Source: Whitmania pigra (Eukaryota > Annelida > Clitellata > Hirudinida > Haemopidae). Taken from it: DNA of 64,000 bases. Positions 23,265 to 35,900 of the stretch are shown piece by piece. Each line of letters starts with the position of its first letter. The first letter of the stretch is position 1. The stretch is taken from NCBI GenBank assembly GCA_021613335.1, contig JAJTWR010000266.1:5761501-5825500 (forward strand). The letters are read 5' to 3'. The notes beneath the pieces are model-generated. The model made no database searches, was not told where the DNA came from, and saw only the letters and a program-made list of their open reading frames with translations. Both the position numbers and the translations under genes were made by a program.

Positions 23265-24300
23265 TAGGATCTCCAAACTTTTCAGCACGAGGGCCGCATT
23301 AACTACCAAACATCAGTTTAGGGGCCGACTACATATTCGGGGTCCAAATAAAAAAGAATCAACGTAGATGTTGTTTTTAATTATTTATTATTATTTAATT
23401 CAGTTATTATTTAATAACGCATGAATACACTACACAATGAACACCAGCAATAGTGGGAATGGTGAAATTGTTTCCTGGATGCCAAAACAGTGGACATTTC
23501 TGGCTTTGGATTTGATGTCGACATCGACATATAACATCAAGAGAGATTATCATTGGACAACTTTGTTCTCAAATTGTTCCTCACCCATTTTATTCTTGAA
23601 AATGAAAGTATTCACTCAAACATGTTGTCCCAAAAGATTGAAAAGCACCTTGGTGCAGAAATTTTGACATTAGGACGGTCTTCCTTAGGCAAAAACTGGT
23701 AAAAATCTACCAGTCTTGTCCTTAAGAAGTTTATTTTCTTGCAAGTCAATGATTTTCAGCTGCAGTTCATTTGGATAACTAGCCACATTTGCTTGAAATG
23801 GGTTTTGAAACAGTCTCACTTCTGCCTTTGATGATCTCGAATGCAAATGACGCGAGAACTCAGTTATTGCTTCAGCCAGGAAGACCTTGCGGGGCTGAAA
23901 GTGCGTCAAGTTATTGGCGTGCAAATGTTCAAAAAACAAGACAAGTTTAGATCTAAAAGCCTTTAAGTGGGTGTTTAGATCAGAAACAAAATTTTTCTCT
24001 CCTTGTAGTTTTAGGATCAGAAAATTTAGATGACTAATTATATCTGCTGCAACATGTCTCTGAACTGTGTGCTTAAACCCATGTGACTTTGTTAAATTCA
24101 CTATCTTCACCATAGGATTCGGTAAACTGCTAATGACCACATACTTGGCACACAAAGCTTGCTGGTGAATAATACGGTGCAGGAACATTGGTTGAGGAAT
24201 ATTTTGTTCATTATACATCTGCTTCACTAACAAGCCTTTCTTTATGCCACTCATATTTTTTCCTCCATCAGCAGTCAGGCAACTGAGGTTAGTCCAATCC
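23265..24300 (-). pseudogene. hAT transposase pseudogene of the GTF2IRD2/SCAND3-like group
   Basis: The minus frame 24,254-23,685 (189 codons) starts MSGIKKGLLVKQMYNEQN and continues LHRIIHQQALCAK, KIVNLTKSHGFKH, HLNFLILKLQGEKNFVSDLN, KAFRSKLVLFFEHLHANNLT and ELQLKIIDLQENKLLKDK. These are the signature blocks of domesticated and mobile hAT proteins related to GTF2IRD2. The usual block between SHGFKH and HLNFL (with YHTEVRWLS) is missing. Its downstream end near 23,270-23,330 (TCTCCAAACTTTTCAGCACGA, GGGCCGC) looks like a hAT terminus. No intact N-terminus or dimerisation domain is seen. Confidence 0.8.
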
Positions 24301-24540
24301 AGGTTATAATCAGCAAATGTTTTTTATTAATTCATTGAATATATCCTCTTCTATAACTGGAATGAAACGCGTAATTTTCCGTAATTTTTTTCCGTAAATA
24401 ATAAGGTATCAGAGGGCAGGATGAAAGGGCTTCAACGATAGAAATACTGAGCTTTAAACGATCTGACCGAAGCTTTTCGGAGCTTTATTCTCAAAGATTA
24501 TATAGAATCAGCATTTTGAAAATTTATTATTTATTTTTTA

Positions 24541-24665
24541 AAATTTTCTAATTTATGTGACGTCACTCATAGATTAACTCCCCCTCCCCTCTGTCACAAA
24601 CTGTCACACTTTCTTAGACCCCTTCCCCTCGAGCGTGACGTACTTTATGGACGACCCCTTACCCA
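24541..24665 (-). repeat. Short dispersed repeat with GGTCGTCCATAAAGTACGTCACG end, copy 1
   Basis: Minus strand reads GGGTCGTCCATAAAGTACGT, CTCGAGGGGAAGGGGTCTAA, TGTGACAG... and a TGACGTCAC end. The same series occurs on the plus strand at about 42,645-42,740 (copy 2). The CCATAAAGTACGTCACG terminal word is familiar from small DNA elements in several invertebrate genomes (memory, not searched). Confidence 0.6.
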
Positions 24666-24746
24666 ATCAAAAATGAATACATCCGAACACGGTTAGGTCG
24701 CCGGCATGGAGGTTTGCCAAAAAGCGTCGATAGCCGAAAATTAATA

Positions 24747-24934
24747 TGGCATCTTTTCTTGCTGTATCAAAGACAGAATTCTTGTGCAATGGCTTTATCA
24801 TTTTATCATTGGCCTTCATTTTCCATTTTTTTACCTGAAATGGCATCTTTTCTTGCTGTATCAAAGACAGAATTCTCGTGCATTGGCTTTATCATTTTAT
24901 CATTGGCCTTCATTTTCCATTTTTTTACCTGAAA
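24747..24934. repeat. Perfectly spaced 94-bp tandem duplication
   Basis: Two consecutive 94-bp units, from TGGCATCTTTTCTTGCTGTA at 24,747 and at 24,841, differing at two or three bases. A third partial start (TGG) is seen at 24,935. Non-coding. Confidence 0.9.
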
Positions 24935-26400
24935 TGGTATTTGCTGGAGTCAAAGGTCTGCCGGTTTTGTTCCTTTTTCTAGTTGCAGTATGATTGTGAC
25001 TGATTATGATTGCTAAGTTTTTTCTTAACATATCCAAGCATTTTTAGAACGAAAAGGAATAGCTACAGCGTGTTATCCATCAGACAAAATCAGCAAGAGT
25101 AAATTGGGTTCGGTATCTTAAAAGAATCAACATCGCAAATAAGAAATTGCTACGACAAAGTGGGAATTTTGGCGGTTCAGCTTCAAAGTCGGCGATTAAA
25201 CAGAGGTATCGAGATAACCTATGCAAAGTGGCAAATTTGGCCCTCTTTTGTGCTTGAGATATTAGGGTGCGGCGACATAAAAAACCGATGAGTAAATGCT
25301 AAGATAAATACGAATTTTGACGGTTCCACTTCTCCATGTCTGAATCCAAGTCACCATAAAATCTCTCAGTTGATGGAATAAAATCATCAGGTATTATTTA
25401 TAAAAGGTCTTGAGACAGGGTGGGATTTGAACTCTTAATGGAGTCGCACCAACGCCAAAGTCTTAATTACTTGTCTTCCGATGCCTGGTATTAATGATTC
25501 ATGATAACTCATAATAATTCGTCATAATAAACAAACTCGTACGATACTTGGTATCCCGCTGCTCTTAAAATACTTATACTAAAGAAACAGTGATGTTTCC
25601 ATATTCTTTGACAAACGTCTCACCATGAATGCCATTTAAAACTGCTTTCACTATCACTTGGGCTGGCAAATGGGCCATCCATTCATCCCTCTGTCCGTCC
25701 GTCTGTCCATCCGTCTATCCATCCATTCAATCATCCAGCCAGCCATCCATCCACTCTTGGTTTGCCACGCCTAGCAGCTCGCTAGGAAACACCTTCCAGA
25801 TGAAAATGGTCATCCGAGACACCTATACGTTTTTTCTTATACTTGTTCTTTTTTCCATCTCTGTCTTCTCAGATACGTAAAACTTGAAAAGGTTACCTTT
25901 TTCCTTCTATCGTAAAATCAAGCGCCCCAAAAAGTTTGAATTTCTTTTGAGACTTTGATTAAGGTTGATAACCAAAGAGTTAATGAAGGAATAGTAAACA
26001 CAAGTTTTATACGTTCAAATGAGTCGAAATGATGGAATTACATCCATATAACTGCATTCATCACTGAATTTGCATGCTAGTATTGCAAATAGTTTTAAGA
26101 AGCTGAAGAAAAGCAGAAAATCACACTTATAATACATTAGAAAGTTTCATATCTAAACTTATATTAACCTCACCCCGGCTAACCCACGCAGCTGAACCTC
26201 GGCCCCGGCTAAAAATGTGACCCGGGTAGCTCTGGTTAGGGGTCTTAATTTAATTTCAAAATGATCCCATGAGTCTATTTTTTTAATTAATATTAAATAA
26301 ATTAAACTAATTGCATAGTGCAGCGACATTAATTATTTTATAAAAAAAAATTATTTTTAAGAATAAAAAGTTTTAACTTTTACAATTAGTGTGAATATCA
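24935..26400. other. Intergenic interval including an ATCC-type simple repeat
   Basis: No gene recognised. 25,672-25,756 is a degenerate tetranucleotide (CATC/CGTC)n tract. The N-terminal exon(s) of pyruvate kinase, which must lie upstream of 26,923, were looked for here and not found. Confidence 0.5.
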
Positions 26401-26404
26401 TCTC

Positions 26405-26500
26405 CGTTGTAATGTTTTATTAACGTCCGTTGCATAGCTAGATGATTAGGATGGTGCTCCCGCAGGTTCGAATCGCACTGCCATCGTGAGATAGAGCAGC
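26405..26500 (+). repeat. SINE with tRNA-like head
   Basis: TCCGTTGCATAGCTAGATGA then TTAGGATGGTGCTCCCGCAG and GGTTCGAATCGC: the last is a good pol III B box (GGTTCGANNC), and the first resembles a degenerate A box. CCGTTGCATAACT-GATGAT words recur next to ATTTATTT tracts at 29,835-29,875, 38,450-38,515 and, inverted, 40,455-40,515, 30,365-30,425 and 51,488-51,545. This suggests one SINE family with at least six copies, most of them tails only. Confidence 0.45.
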
Positions 26501-26922
26501 CTTAACCATTGGAGCGCCACTATACTACTATTACACTATTGTTCGCGCCAACACCACCAAACACACCGCGCGTCAACGAGCAGACGATTAAAACGTTTCA
26601 AAAGCACATGCAAGGAACTAAAAAAAAAGCTAAGTATCAAATCAAACGCCTTCAATTTGAATATCCACTTGTAAACAAACTGCCAGCCAATGAGCATGCA
26701 CCGTCACCGATACTTTCAGTTAAGTTATCGTGTATCACCTCAAACGATCTTAGCTAGAGTTTATTTTCGGGATAAAGTTTATATTAGCACCATCGATTAT
26801 TCACGCTAGGGCTTATTTTCGGAGCACGGTATTATGACGATGTTTATTAGATTATTAGAAACGTCCATTTGCTCAACGCATTAAAATAATCACATGATCT
26901 TCAAACTAATAACTCATCCTAG

Positions 26923-29900
26923 GGCCGGCAAGTCAAAATGTGGATATGATGGAAAAAATGTTCGAAGCAGGATGCGGAATCGTGAGATTGAATTTTTCGC
27001 ATGGTTCTTACGAGGTTAGTTGATCTTATCCGATTGATGGCGATATGTATCTGCAAAGGACTCGCTGATCCAAAAAGAAAATTGCAAAATATTGATTTTT
27101 ATTAAATAAGCAATGACTGGTTCTCGGAACCACTGCGATATACTGCTAATAGGGTCACTAACTTTCTAGAAAAAAATGACTCTTTGATTGGTTTTGCCCT
27201 TTATGTTAAACAATGTTCCTTCTAAGAAGCGTAGGATGGTGAGCGCTTAGCAGACTACTGAGCAATAGGGTATGTCGTCAGAGCAATTTTTTAGTTAGAT
27301 TGACTTTGGGTAGCAAAATAATGTTGCTCTAGCATCTAAATAACATTATAAAAAAAAAATTCGTTAAAAATAATTTTGCCATCACTTGCCGTCTTGGCAT
27401 CGAAAATCAGTCATTATTCGATATTGAAATATATAAGGAAAATGAATGCTATGGCTTCTTAATTCAGTGGTTATTTTTGTTATTAATAACTATAAAGTAA
27501 TATATCATGACTTTATTCATTTGTCTCTATCATTTTACATGAATATGACTGCACAGAATGCAATTTATTTAAACATGTAATTATGCAAAAATGCATAACT
27601 CATGCCGAGTCAGTTTTCTTGAGTTGTCCAATCTTTTTTTGAATCAAAATGTGAAATATACTTTCTAAATAGAAGTTCTAACATATCCGTCTCTTCTCAG
27701 ATCTCCACAAACTGATGCTGCTGTTTTTTCTTTGACAAATTTGATTTTTTTACACACTTTGGGTGTGGCACGGAAAAAAGGCATCTAACATTCAATTTTT
27801 TCGGTATTTGTATTACTTTTTCAATTTCATCGCCAATGACATCCTTCAACATAGGTTGGTGAGTACACGGAAGATCTTTATTACAATTTACAAGACTTTG
27901 GTAATCCTCTGCATCAACGTTCAGAGGAGAAATTATGAATTTCCTTACTTCTGCAGAATCTGCGGCAGCGAATTGTCTGTCACATCATAGATCTAACAGA
28001 CTCACTTTATGTTTTATAAAGTCATATTATATTAATAAAGTCATATTATATTAATAAAGTCATATTATATTAATAAAGTCATATTATATTAATAAAGTCA
28101 TATTATATTAATAAAGTCATATTATATTAATAAGGTCATATTATATTAATAAAGTCATATTATATTAATAAAGTAAGTTTATTGTCCTCAATTGACTCCT
28201 CATCATCAGGCACTTCCATAACATCTAAATCAGGATTGGAACTATTACCACCTGACGCTCATGCACTACTTTTGCTACAACAAATGTAATTATAGAAATA
28301 TATAATATTTATGTCTCTTTGACGCAGGGACGTACCGAAGGCAAAATAGTGGGGGGGGGCATGAAGGACAGCACGGCAACAATGTTCAACTGCGGTGTTT
28401 GTTCTGTGTGCTTGACAAGGAGCATATGATACAACCAACTCAGATACTTTCTGTTGAGCTCCTTTAAACTTTCCCGACATTGAAGCAGCACAATCATACG
28501 GTTGAAAAGAAATATTGTCAGTATCAATGGCATTGCGTTGCAAGCAACTGACTATACTCTCTCCTATTCCAGCGCCAGTCTTGTCAGTTATTTCGGTTAT
28601 TTGCAAGAATCTTTCATTTGCAATTCCTTCCTGATTTACGAAACGGATTACAATAGTATTGCTTCACTTTTGTCTTACAAATTATTATGCGTAAACACTA
28701 TGCATTCCAAAGCAGGAAGTGGATGCAAATCTTAAGATAAAAATAGTTTCGAGAAAGAATTGAAGAGAGAACACAATATCGAAGCGACTCGTGATCAATT
28801 TTGGTCAATTGCAGCGGGCTCATGAATTGTTAACCAGTTCTTTGAAGTTTTTAAACAAGTTATTAACAGACATTCAAAAAATCAATCATAAGACCAATAA
28901 TTCTTCCTCATCATCAACTAAGCCATCAAATCCGTCAAAAGTCAAACAGTCTTCATATTCATTTTCGGCTCTTGCCGGATCGCAGGCTAGTTCAAAGTCC
29001 GGGTGGTCACTTTACTCCTTTCCTGTAAACGTAATTCCAGCCTTTCACTCAGAATCAAATCAGGCGACACTTTGTCCAATGCTCTTGCAACCCATGTGTA
29101 TACCTCGGAATACAAGGCCTTCCTGTCTCGTCCAGACGATGTGTGAGTGTTTGTGCCATCCATAAGTGGATGCACCATTCCTTCCTCTCAGATCTGTCAA
29201 TTTCTCAACGATTTGTAGTTGCAGTTTGGATGATAGACCATCCGGGATGATTGCAATGTGACATCCGCTTAAGTTGAGCATCTTCTTAACTGACTCCTCT
29301 TTATGAGCAGTCATTGCATCCATGATCAACCGCGAGCTCTTTGAAAAGAATCTCCTCTTTTGAGAACATTTCAGAATCCAGAGCTTCAGGCTAAAAAATT
29401 TTCGCATTGTCTCTTGAAAATCAATATTGGTTTTGACTTGGTGCCAGCCGCAGAGCATCCAAGTATGACTGTGAAACATGTCCGTTCGTAACCACTTGTT
29501 GTTATTGCCACGGTTCTGGCGCCAGATGCTTTCACTAGCGGGAATGTCAAAAGCTATCTCTTCCTTTGTTCCAAGACCCATAGCTTTAGATCAGACTCTA
29601 ACTTTTCCATTTCGCATTTTGGCCAAGGCATGCACGTTTTCTCAGGTTCAGTTTCTCAAGCAATCATTCCTTCTTTCTCCATTTGCGAACCGACACTTCA
29701 TTAACGTTGAACTCCCGAGCAGCTGCTCTGTTACCTTTGTCTTTTGCTCTAGAAATGACTTGAAGCTTGTAGGCAACAGTGTACGAGTTACTTTTATCAG
29801 CCACTTTCTTAACGACGTCGATATTTCAATCTATTTATTTATTTGATTATAGTCCGTTGCACGACTAAGATGATTTTGACTTATATTTCAATCAAGAGCA

Positions 29901-32900
29901 CTTCTATCTATATATCACTGTATTTATCACTTCAAGTATAGGCCGAGATTTTTTTACAACTTTTATATTTGATTGTTTTATGTATTAGAATTTAATTTCA
30001 AATTTTCAATTTAATATTTTAATATATATAATTTTAATTTAAATGTTAAATGTTAAATTATTTTAGCCAAAAGAAAAAAAGGCGTCTATTGGTGCATGTT
30101 ATAATCGTTCGCGTGTTTTATAAGTGATTTTTTACATAATTTGGAAAAATTGCGTGTTATATTCGTCCGCGTGTTAAATTCGTCTGCGTGTTTAGTTCGT
30201 GAAAATACGGTAAATAACTTTACAATATTTTTGACTAATCAGACTTCCAAGTACGAGCATATTCATAGCATCTGTAAAATATTGTTGCAGACTCGACAGG
30301 AAATCTGTTTCAGCAGAAAACTTGTGCGCTGGCTCACGATTGCGCAGCTTAGATGGAAAGTTGATGCAGACCCAAAAAGTGTTTGTCCTAATCATCAAGT
30401 TATGCCGAGGGAATTAATAAAATACCACTACATCTGCGCAGCTGTCCTGAACAGTCTTTCGACAGCTTGAAACTGCATAACTCTTCTTAAATGCTTCAAC
30501 AATTATAGGGAAAGCAAGAAAATCATTACTCATGATTCAGTCATTGCAGCAATTCCCAAAGCTGATTGACAAGCGTTAACTTTTTATAATCGAATTTCCA
30601 CAACTCTCTGTCCAGCGTAGTATTCACCGCACCAAGTCACTAGTTGGCTGACTAAAGGTTCTTCATGCAATTTCCTCCAAATTCTTCTTTGGCTTCTACT
30701 TACTGAAGTCAATAATGCATTACACTTTACTCATTGCTTGATCGTAGGACCTGTGTTACAACTTATCCTTGCTTAAAAAGCATCGACACTTGCACCTAAA
30801 TTTAGTGCCACATCGTTTTTGTGGAAGTATTACCTCAGCTTCCTCATCATCTCCATCAATTTTTTGCAAGCAAGAGTTTAGGTTAAGGTTAGGTTTGAAA
30901 GGCCTGGGCTAGGTTATACTCAGGTATGTCACAGACTATATATATATATATATATATTATATTGGTATATATGTTATGGCCTAGGCTAAATCATGTTCCC
31001 ACCCCCGGCCTAATCGTACCATCAGGTAGTAATTGCGTTGAACTAGCTTTGCAAAAAAAATGAAAAACTTAAAATACAGAATTATTTTGCTGACTTTTTT
31101 GACTGATATTAATTCTATTTATCTGACAACCTACGTGATATAATGAACCAAATATTACAGTATCATCAACAAACTATTGAGAATGCCAGAGCGGCAGCCG
31201 CAAAACATTGGCTACCTATTTGCATTGCGTTGGATACGAAAGGTCCGGAGATTAGAACAGGAATTGTTAAAGGGGTAACTCGCATTTTTTCTTCGCAGTG
31301 GCTGCACCTCAAATTTTATTTAAATTAGTTAGAGTGCTGTTACTATTGATATTGTATCCAAAGCTCAAGCGAAATTTGGTATTGGGTTGAAAGGAGAGTT
31401 CAACACTGGCACAAAAAATAACTAATTCACGTTTTGCAGTCGGTTGTATTTTAAATCATTCAAGGGTACGCAGGAATCCGTGGAATTGACTGCTGGTTCC
31501 ATGGTAACCCTAACTATCGACGAATCTTTCAAAGAATCCTGCGATGACAAAAATATATTTGTGGATTACAAGAACATCATTAATGTTCTCAATGTTGGAA
31601 AGACGGTCCTGATTGATGATGGAGCGATATCATTGATCGTGAGGGAAAAAGGCTGGATGTTTTTAAAATTTGCATTGCATTATTTACATTGTCAAACAAA
31701 TGATGTAATGCAATTATTTGAATCACAATAACGAATTTGAGTCTGACTTTCTATTGACCAAGAAAGCATGACGTTATTTTCTTGTAATATTTATGAATCT
31801 AGGTGCCAATTTTTTGAAGTGTGAAGTAGAATTTGGATGCGTTCTTCAAAGTTTGAAAGGCGTGAACTTACCAGGTACAGATGTTGACCTTCCTGCAGTA
31901 TCTGAAAAAGATGTGCAAGATATCCTTTTTGGAATAGACCAAGGAGTAAATTTATCACTTTCAACAAATTAAATTTTACAACATTATTCAATTTTCTGTT
32001 TCTCAATTTCATGGACTACTAACCTTATGGTATTTCTTGAAACTGGCAAAATATTTGTATTTCCTTGCAAATTCATGTTAATTCAGCTGCCATATTTTAC
32101 ATTGTTGTAAAGCTATTTTATGTTATGTTTTTAGATTGATGTAATTTTCGCTTCATTCATAAGAAATGGTGATGGAGTGAGAAGCATAAGGCAAATACTT
32201 GGAGAAAGGGGAAAGAAAATAAAAATATTTTCAAAAATAGAATGCCGAGAAGCTTGCAAAAGGTTTTAAAAAATTGGAAATTAGGCCACGCATAACAAAA
32301 CATAAATAGATAAAAACATAACAAAATTTACCATAGATTTAATGAAATTCTGGAGGCATCCGATGGTATAATGATTGCAAGGGGTGATTTAGGAGTTGAA
32401 ATCCCAATGGAAAAAGTCGTCATAGCGCAGAAAATGATTACTGCAAGATCTTTGCGTGCGGGAAAGCCAGTTATATGCGCCACCCAGGTAGGTCTTTACA
32501 AGCTATATTAAAACCTGATGCTTTGTCAATAAAATAACAATTAAATGGCATTATATACATTTAATGCAGATGTTAGAGAGCATGACAATAAATGCACGAC
32601 CAACAAGAGCTGAACTATCCGATATAGCTAATGCAGTCATGGATAGTGTTGACTGTGTTATGCTGTCAGGCGAATCTGCCAAAGGAAACTGGCCATTAGC
32701 TTGCATCGATGTGATGAGTAGAGTACGCAATTAGCAAGTTTTTTAAAGTTATTAGATATAATAACTAAGTTAAGGTTATCGTCTAAAACTTCCAAAACTT
32801 ATGTTGCTCAACTTACCCGCCTCTCCCAACAAAATGACACAAAAAAAGCAACCAATGAGGAAAATAAGGAACGTCAATTTAGCTCTTTCCAAGAACGCAG

Positions 32901-35900
32901 ACCCTAGCTCAGACTTTTCCTAATGACAATAATGCTGAAATGATACTTTATTTGCTTCATAGCAAATTCTATGGGTAACTATCGTACTGGTTTAACGAAT
33001 CACCACAACATTAGCTATGTGATTTTTCAAAATGTATTTTCAAACGTGGATTCAAAAAAGTGCTTTATTTATGTTGTGAAATTAAGTTCAAAAATATTTG
33101 ATTTCAAATATGCAAGTTGAATGGGTTGCGTTCTTGCATGCGGCGGTTTATGGCAACCTCGGTGAAGCCACGAAGTGAGACAGTTCAAGTTCTCTAGAGT
33201 GGCTCTTATAAGAAAATAATGTTTTAATGTTATCCCTGACCCTCTATAACGGTTCGAGTTCGCACAAAAAAATTATATGCAAAGTTTGATTAAAATAATA
33301 TTATTTAGAGGTCGTTCAACGCCGTCAAAATTTTCTCATATGAGAATCCAATTTTAGACAGCAAAAGAAGCCGAATGTGCTCTTTATCACCGCCAATTGT
33401 TTGAAGAACTAAGGATGCTTACGCCAAAGCCAGCAGATATCTCAAGAACCACGGCAATGTCAGCCGTTGAAGCTTCAGTTGAATCCATGGCTGCCGTTAT
33501 TGTCGTGCTTACCGTCAGTGGCAGGTACATTAAGATATTGTTTCAGCCTAGATGTAAAAGATATGTTCTTCAATTAAAAGAATTGTAATAGTAGATGCAT
33601 AACAGTAATTGCTTCTTTTGAAGCACTATTTGATAACATATTAAAATGTGAGTAATTTTCATATTATTATTAGAAATATCGTCAAAAATGGGTGCTTTCT
33701 ATTTATATTTGGGTGTGTATGTAAATTAATTATGTTGCTTTATTTTTTTATTTCTTAAGTAAGCAGAGAGCTTAAGCCTTTTACATGCTCACGAGCAAAC
33801 AAATATGTCAATTGAGAGGTAGAGAGACAAGTATAACTGAAGTACGAAATAGTGCGAAAAGAAGAGAATAAATTTGTAATCATTCCTGGGGAGGTGAATC
33901 TGTCGCAGATAGTTGGTAGGCCTATCAAAAGTTCAGTGAGGTATTGAAGAGCGCTATCTACGGCAGCCTTGTAGCAGGATATTGAAAGTGATTCTAACCG
34001 GAAATTTTAGCCAAGTTCAGATTTCTCAGTCGAAAGACTTTTTAACGTATATATTAACCTCGTCGTCATGTTCATGACTACTTGAAGGGTATTGAAAATC
34101 TGGCAACTGACATTGGAATAGAATTACAGTAATCAAACTTTGAGAAGGTCAGCTGAACTGGGAGGTATATGAAAATTTGATGCGGTACATCTGAATTCAA
34201 CTGTCGTCAATTCGTCTTTTGAACTATACTCCATTCTCTATTTTTTTTTAAACAGAACTGCTTTGACTTATATCTTGCAATGGATTCAAATTTTGAAGAT
34301 TTATGTTTTTACAATTCAATTTCTAGAGAACTGTTCCAGAAAGGGAGAATAAGCGTTCATAAGGTACAATGTTAGTTGGAGAAGCTAAGTATGTGAATGC
34401 TAGCTTAGCAGCATGGTCATGAGCTGACCACACTTTCGCCACCATTCCAATGCAATTCTTCATGTGTCATCAATTAAATATTCAGAAAGGCCATTATCCC
34501 CCTTTTTGAAATATGTATCATTTATTTAATTTCTATGTTTACGAGACTCAAATTTTGCGAAAAAGCAGACCCCCTCTCACCGCTGCCGAACACTGCCGAC
34601 CGCTGCTAGAGTAATCGGGCTGGCATAACATTGTCCGATTATACATTGAAAAGATACCGATTTTTAACGATTAATCGATTAAATTATCTCTAAAATAAAC
34701 ATATTATTGGGAATTTTGTATCTGTTGGAAAGTACTGCAACAACCCAACCATTTGCATGGCTATGGCCAGTGGCGCAACCAGCGAAAAATTTTAGTTTGT
34801 ATAAATGATTTTCAATATGTTTTTACCTAAAATATAATTATTGAACTAATAACAACTGAGGTTGTGCGTGATTTGATTTTAAACTTGTATTTGGCACGAA
34901 ATACTGACCCCCCCAAACTCATGAAATGCGCCCCCCCCGAACAATAATGTCTGAAAGAAACCCTGATCACAATGACGGCCGCATCAGTACTTTCACTTTG
35001 TAAGTAACTTTTAATTGCTGTAACATCTTACTTTTACGTAAGTACATCTTTGAACAAATATTTTTACTTTTACTTAAGTAAATTTTTGAGTTTTGTACTT
35101 TTACGTAATTACTGAAATGCGATACTTTTTATAACACTGATAATCTCCCTAACATTCGCTTACAAAACTTCTCAGTAACAAGCAGTTTTATTTGAACCAT
35201 TATACAATTAGTTATCTATTAGTTGACACATTTAATGATAACGATTTTTAGGATTTTAATTGAGAGTAAATAGAAAAAAATGCCTAGAAAAACATCCCGG
35301 CGACAAAACGACCCCGTCAAAACATAAAACTCATCAAAACAGCTCACTATATATATAAAACAAGGATCTTGTGTGTATGTATGTATATTTCTTATGCAAA
35401 TCTTTTATCCCGAACCGATTTGATTGAATACTTGAGTACGTTGACTATGGGGTCAGTTTAGTCTACTTTGCAAGACAATCGATACATTATTTTGCGTTTT
35501 ATAGCCAAAAACCTATTCTGGGCTTACACTGGAGAGCTTAGGCGCATGCTGATTAATATTCATGACGTAAGCTTTTAGTTTACATTGTAAATCTTCCGTT
35601 TTATAATTTAAAATTTACATTTTTATTTATAATCTTTTTATTAAAACGTTGTATTCGTCGTTGCAAATATCGTCTTCTTGAAAAGGCTCTTTCGCATATG
35701 TAAGTTTGCTTACACAGTATGACATTTCTTATTGATGCATATTTTTGCGCCCACGCGATTTTTTTATTGGTCACGTATTAAATTGCGCGCCTGCAAACCT
35801 GCCGGTAAAGTTGCAACTCTGGTCATGCAAACCGTTGGAACTTCGCTAGCGCTTCTACGGGCATAGTTATTTAAATTTTTAAAATTTGTTTATTGGGCCA

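Noticed and set aside
28791..29165. 124-codon plus-strand frame, Ser-rich
   Set aside because: Antisense shadow of the pogo-like transposase pseudogene, whose motifs are clear on the minus strand.
31339..31464. Extended first codons of PK exon 3
   Set aside because: The frame is open upstream, but conserved protein and the AG at 31,463-31,464 place the exon start at 31,465.
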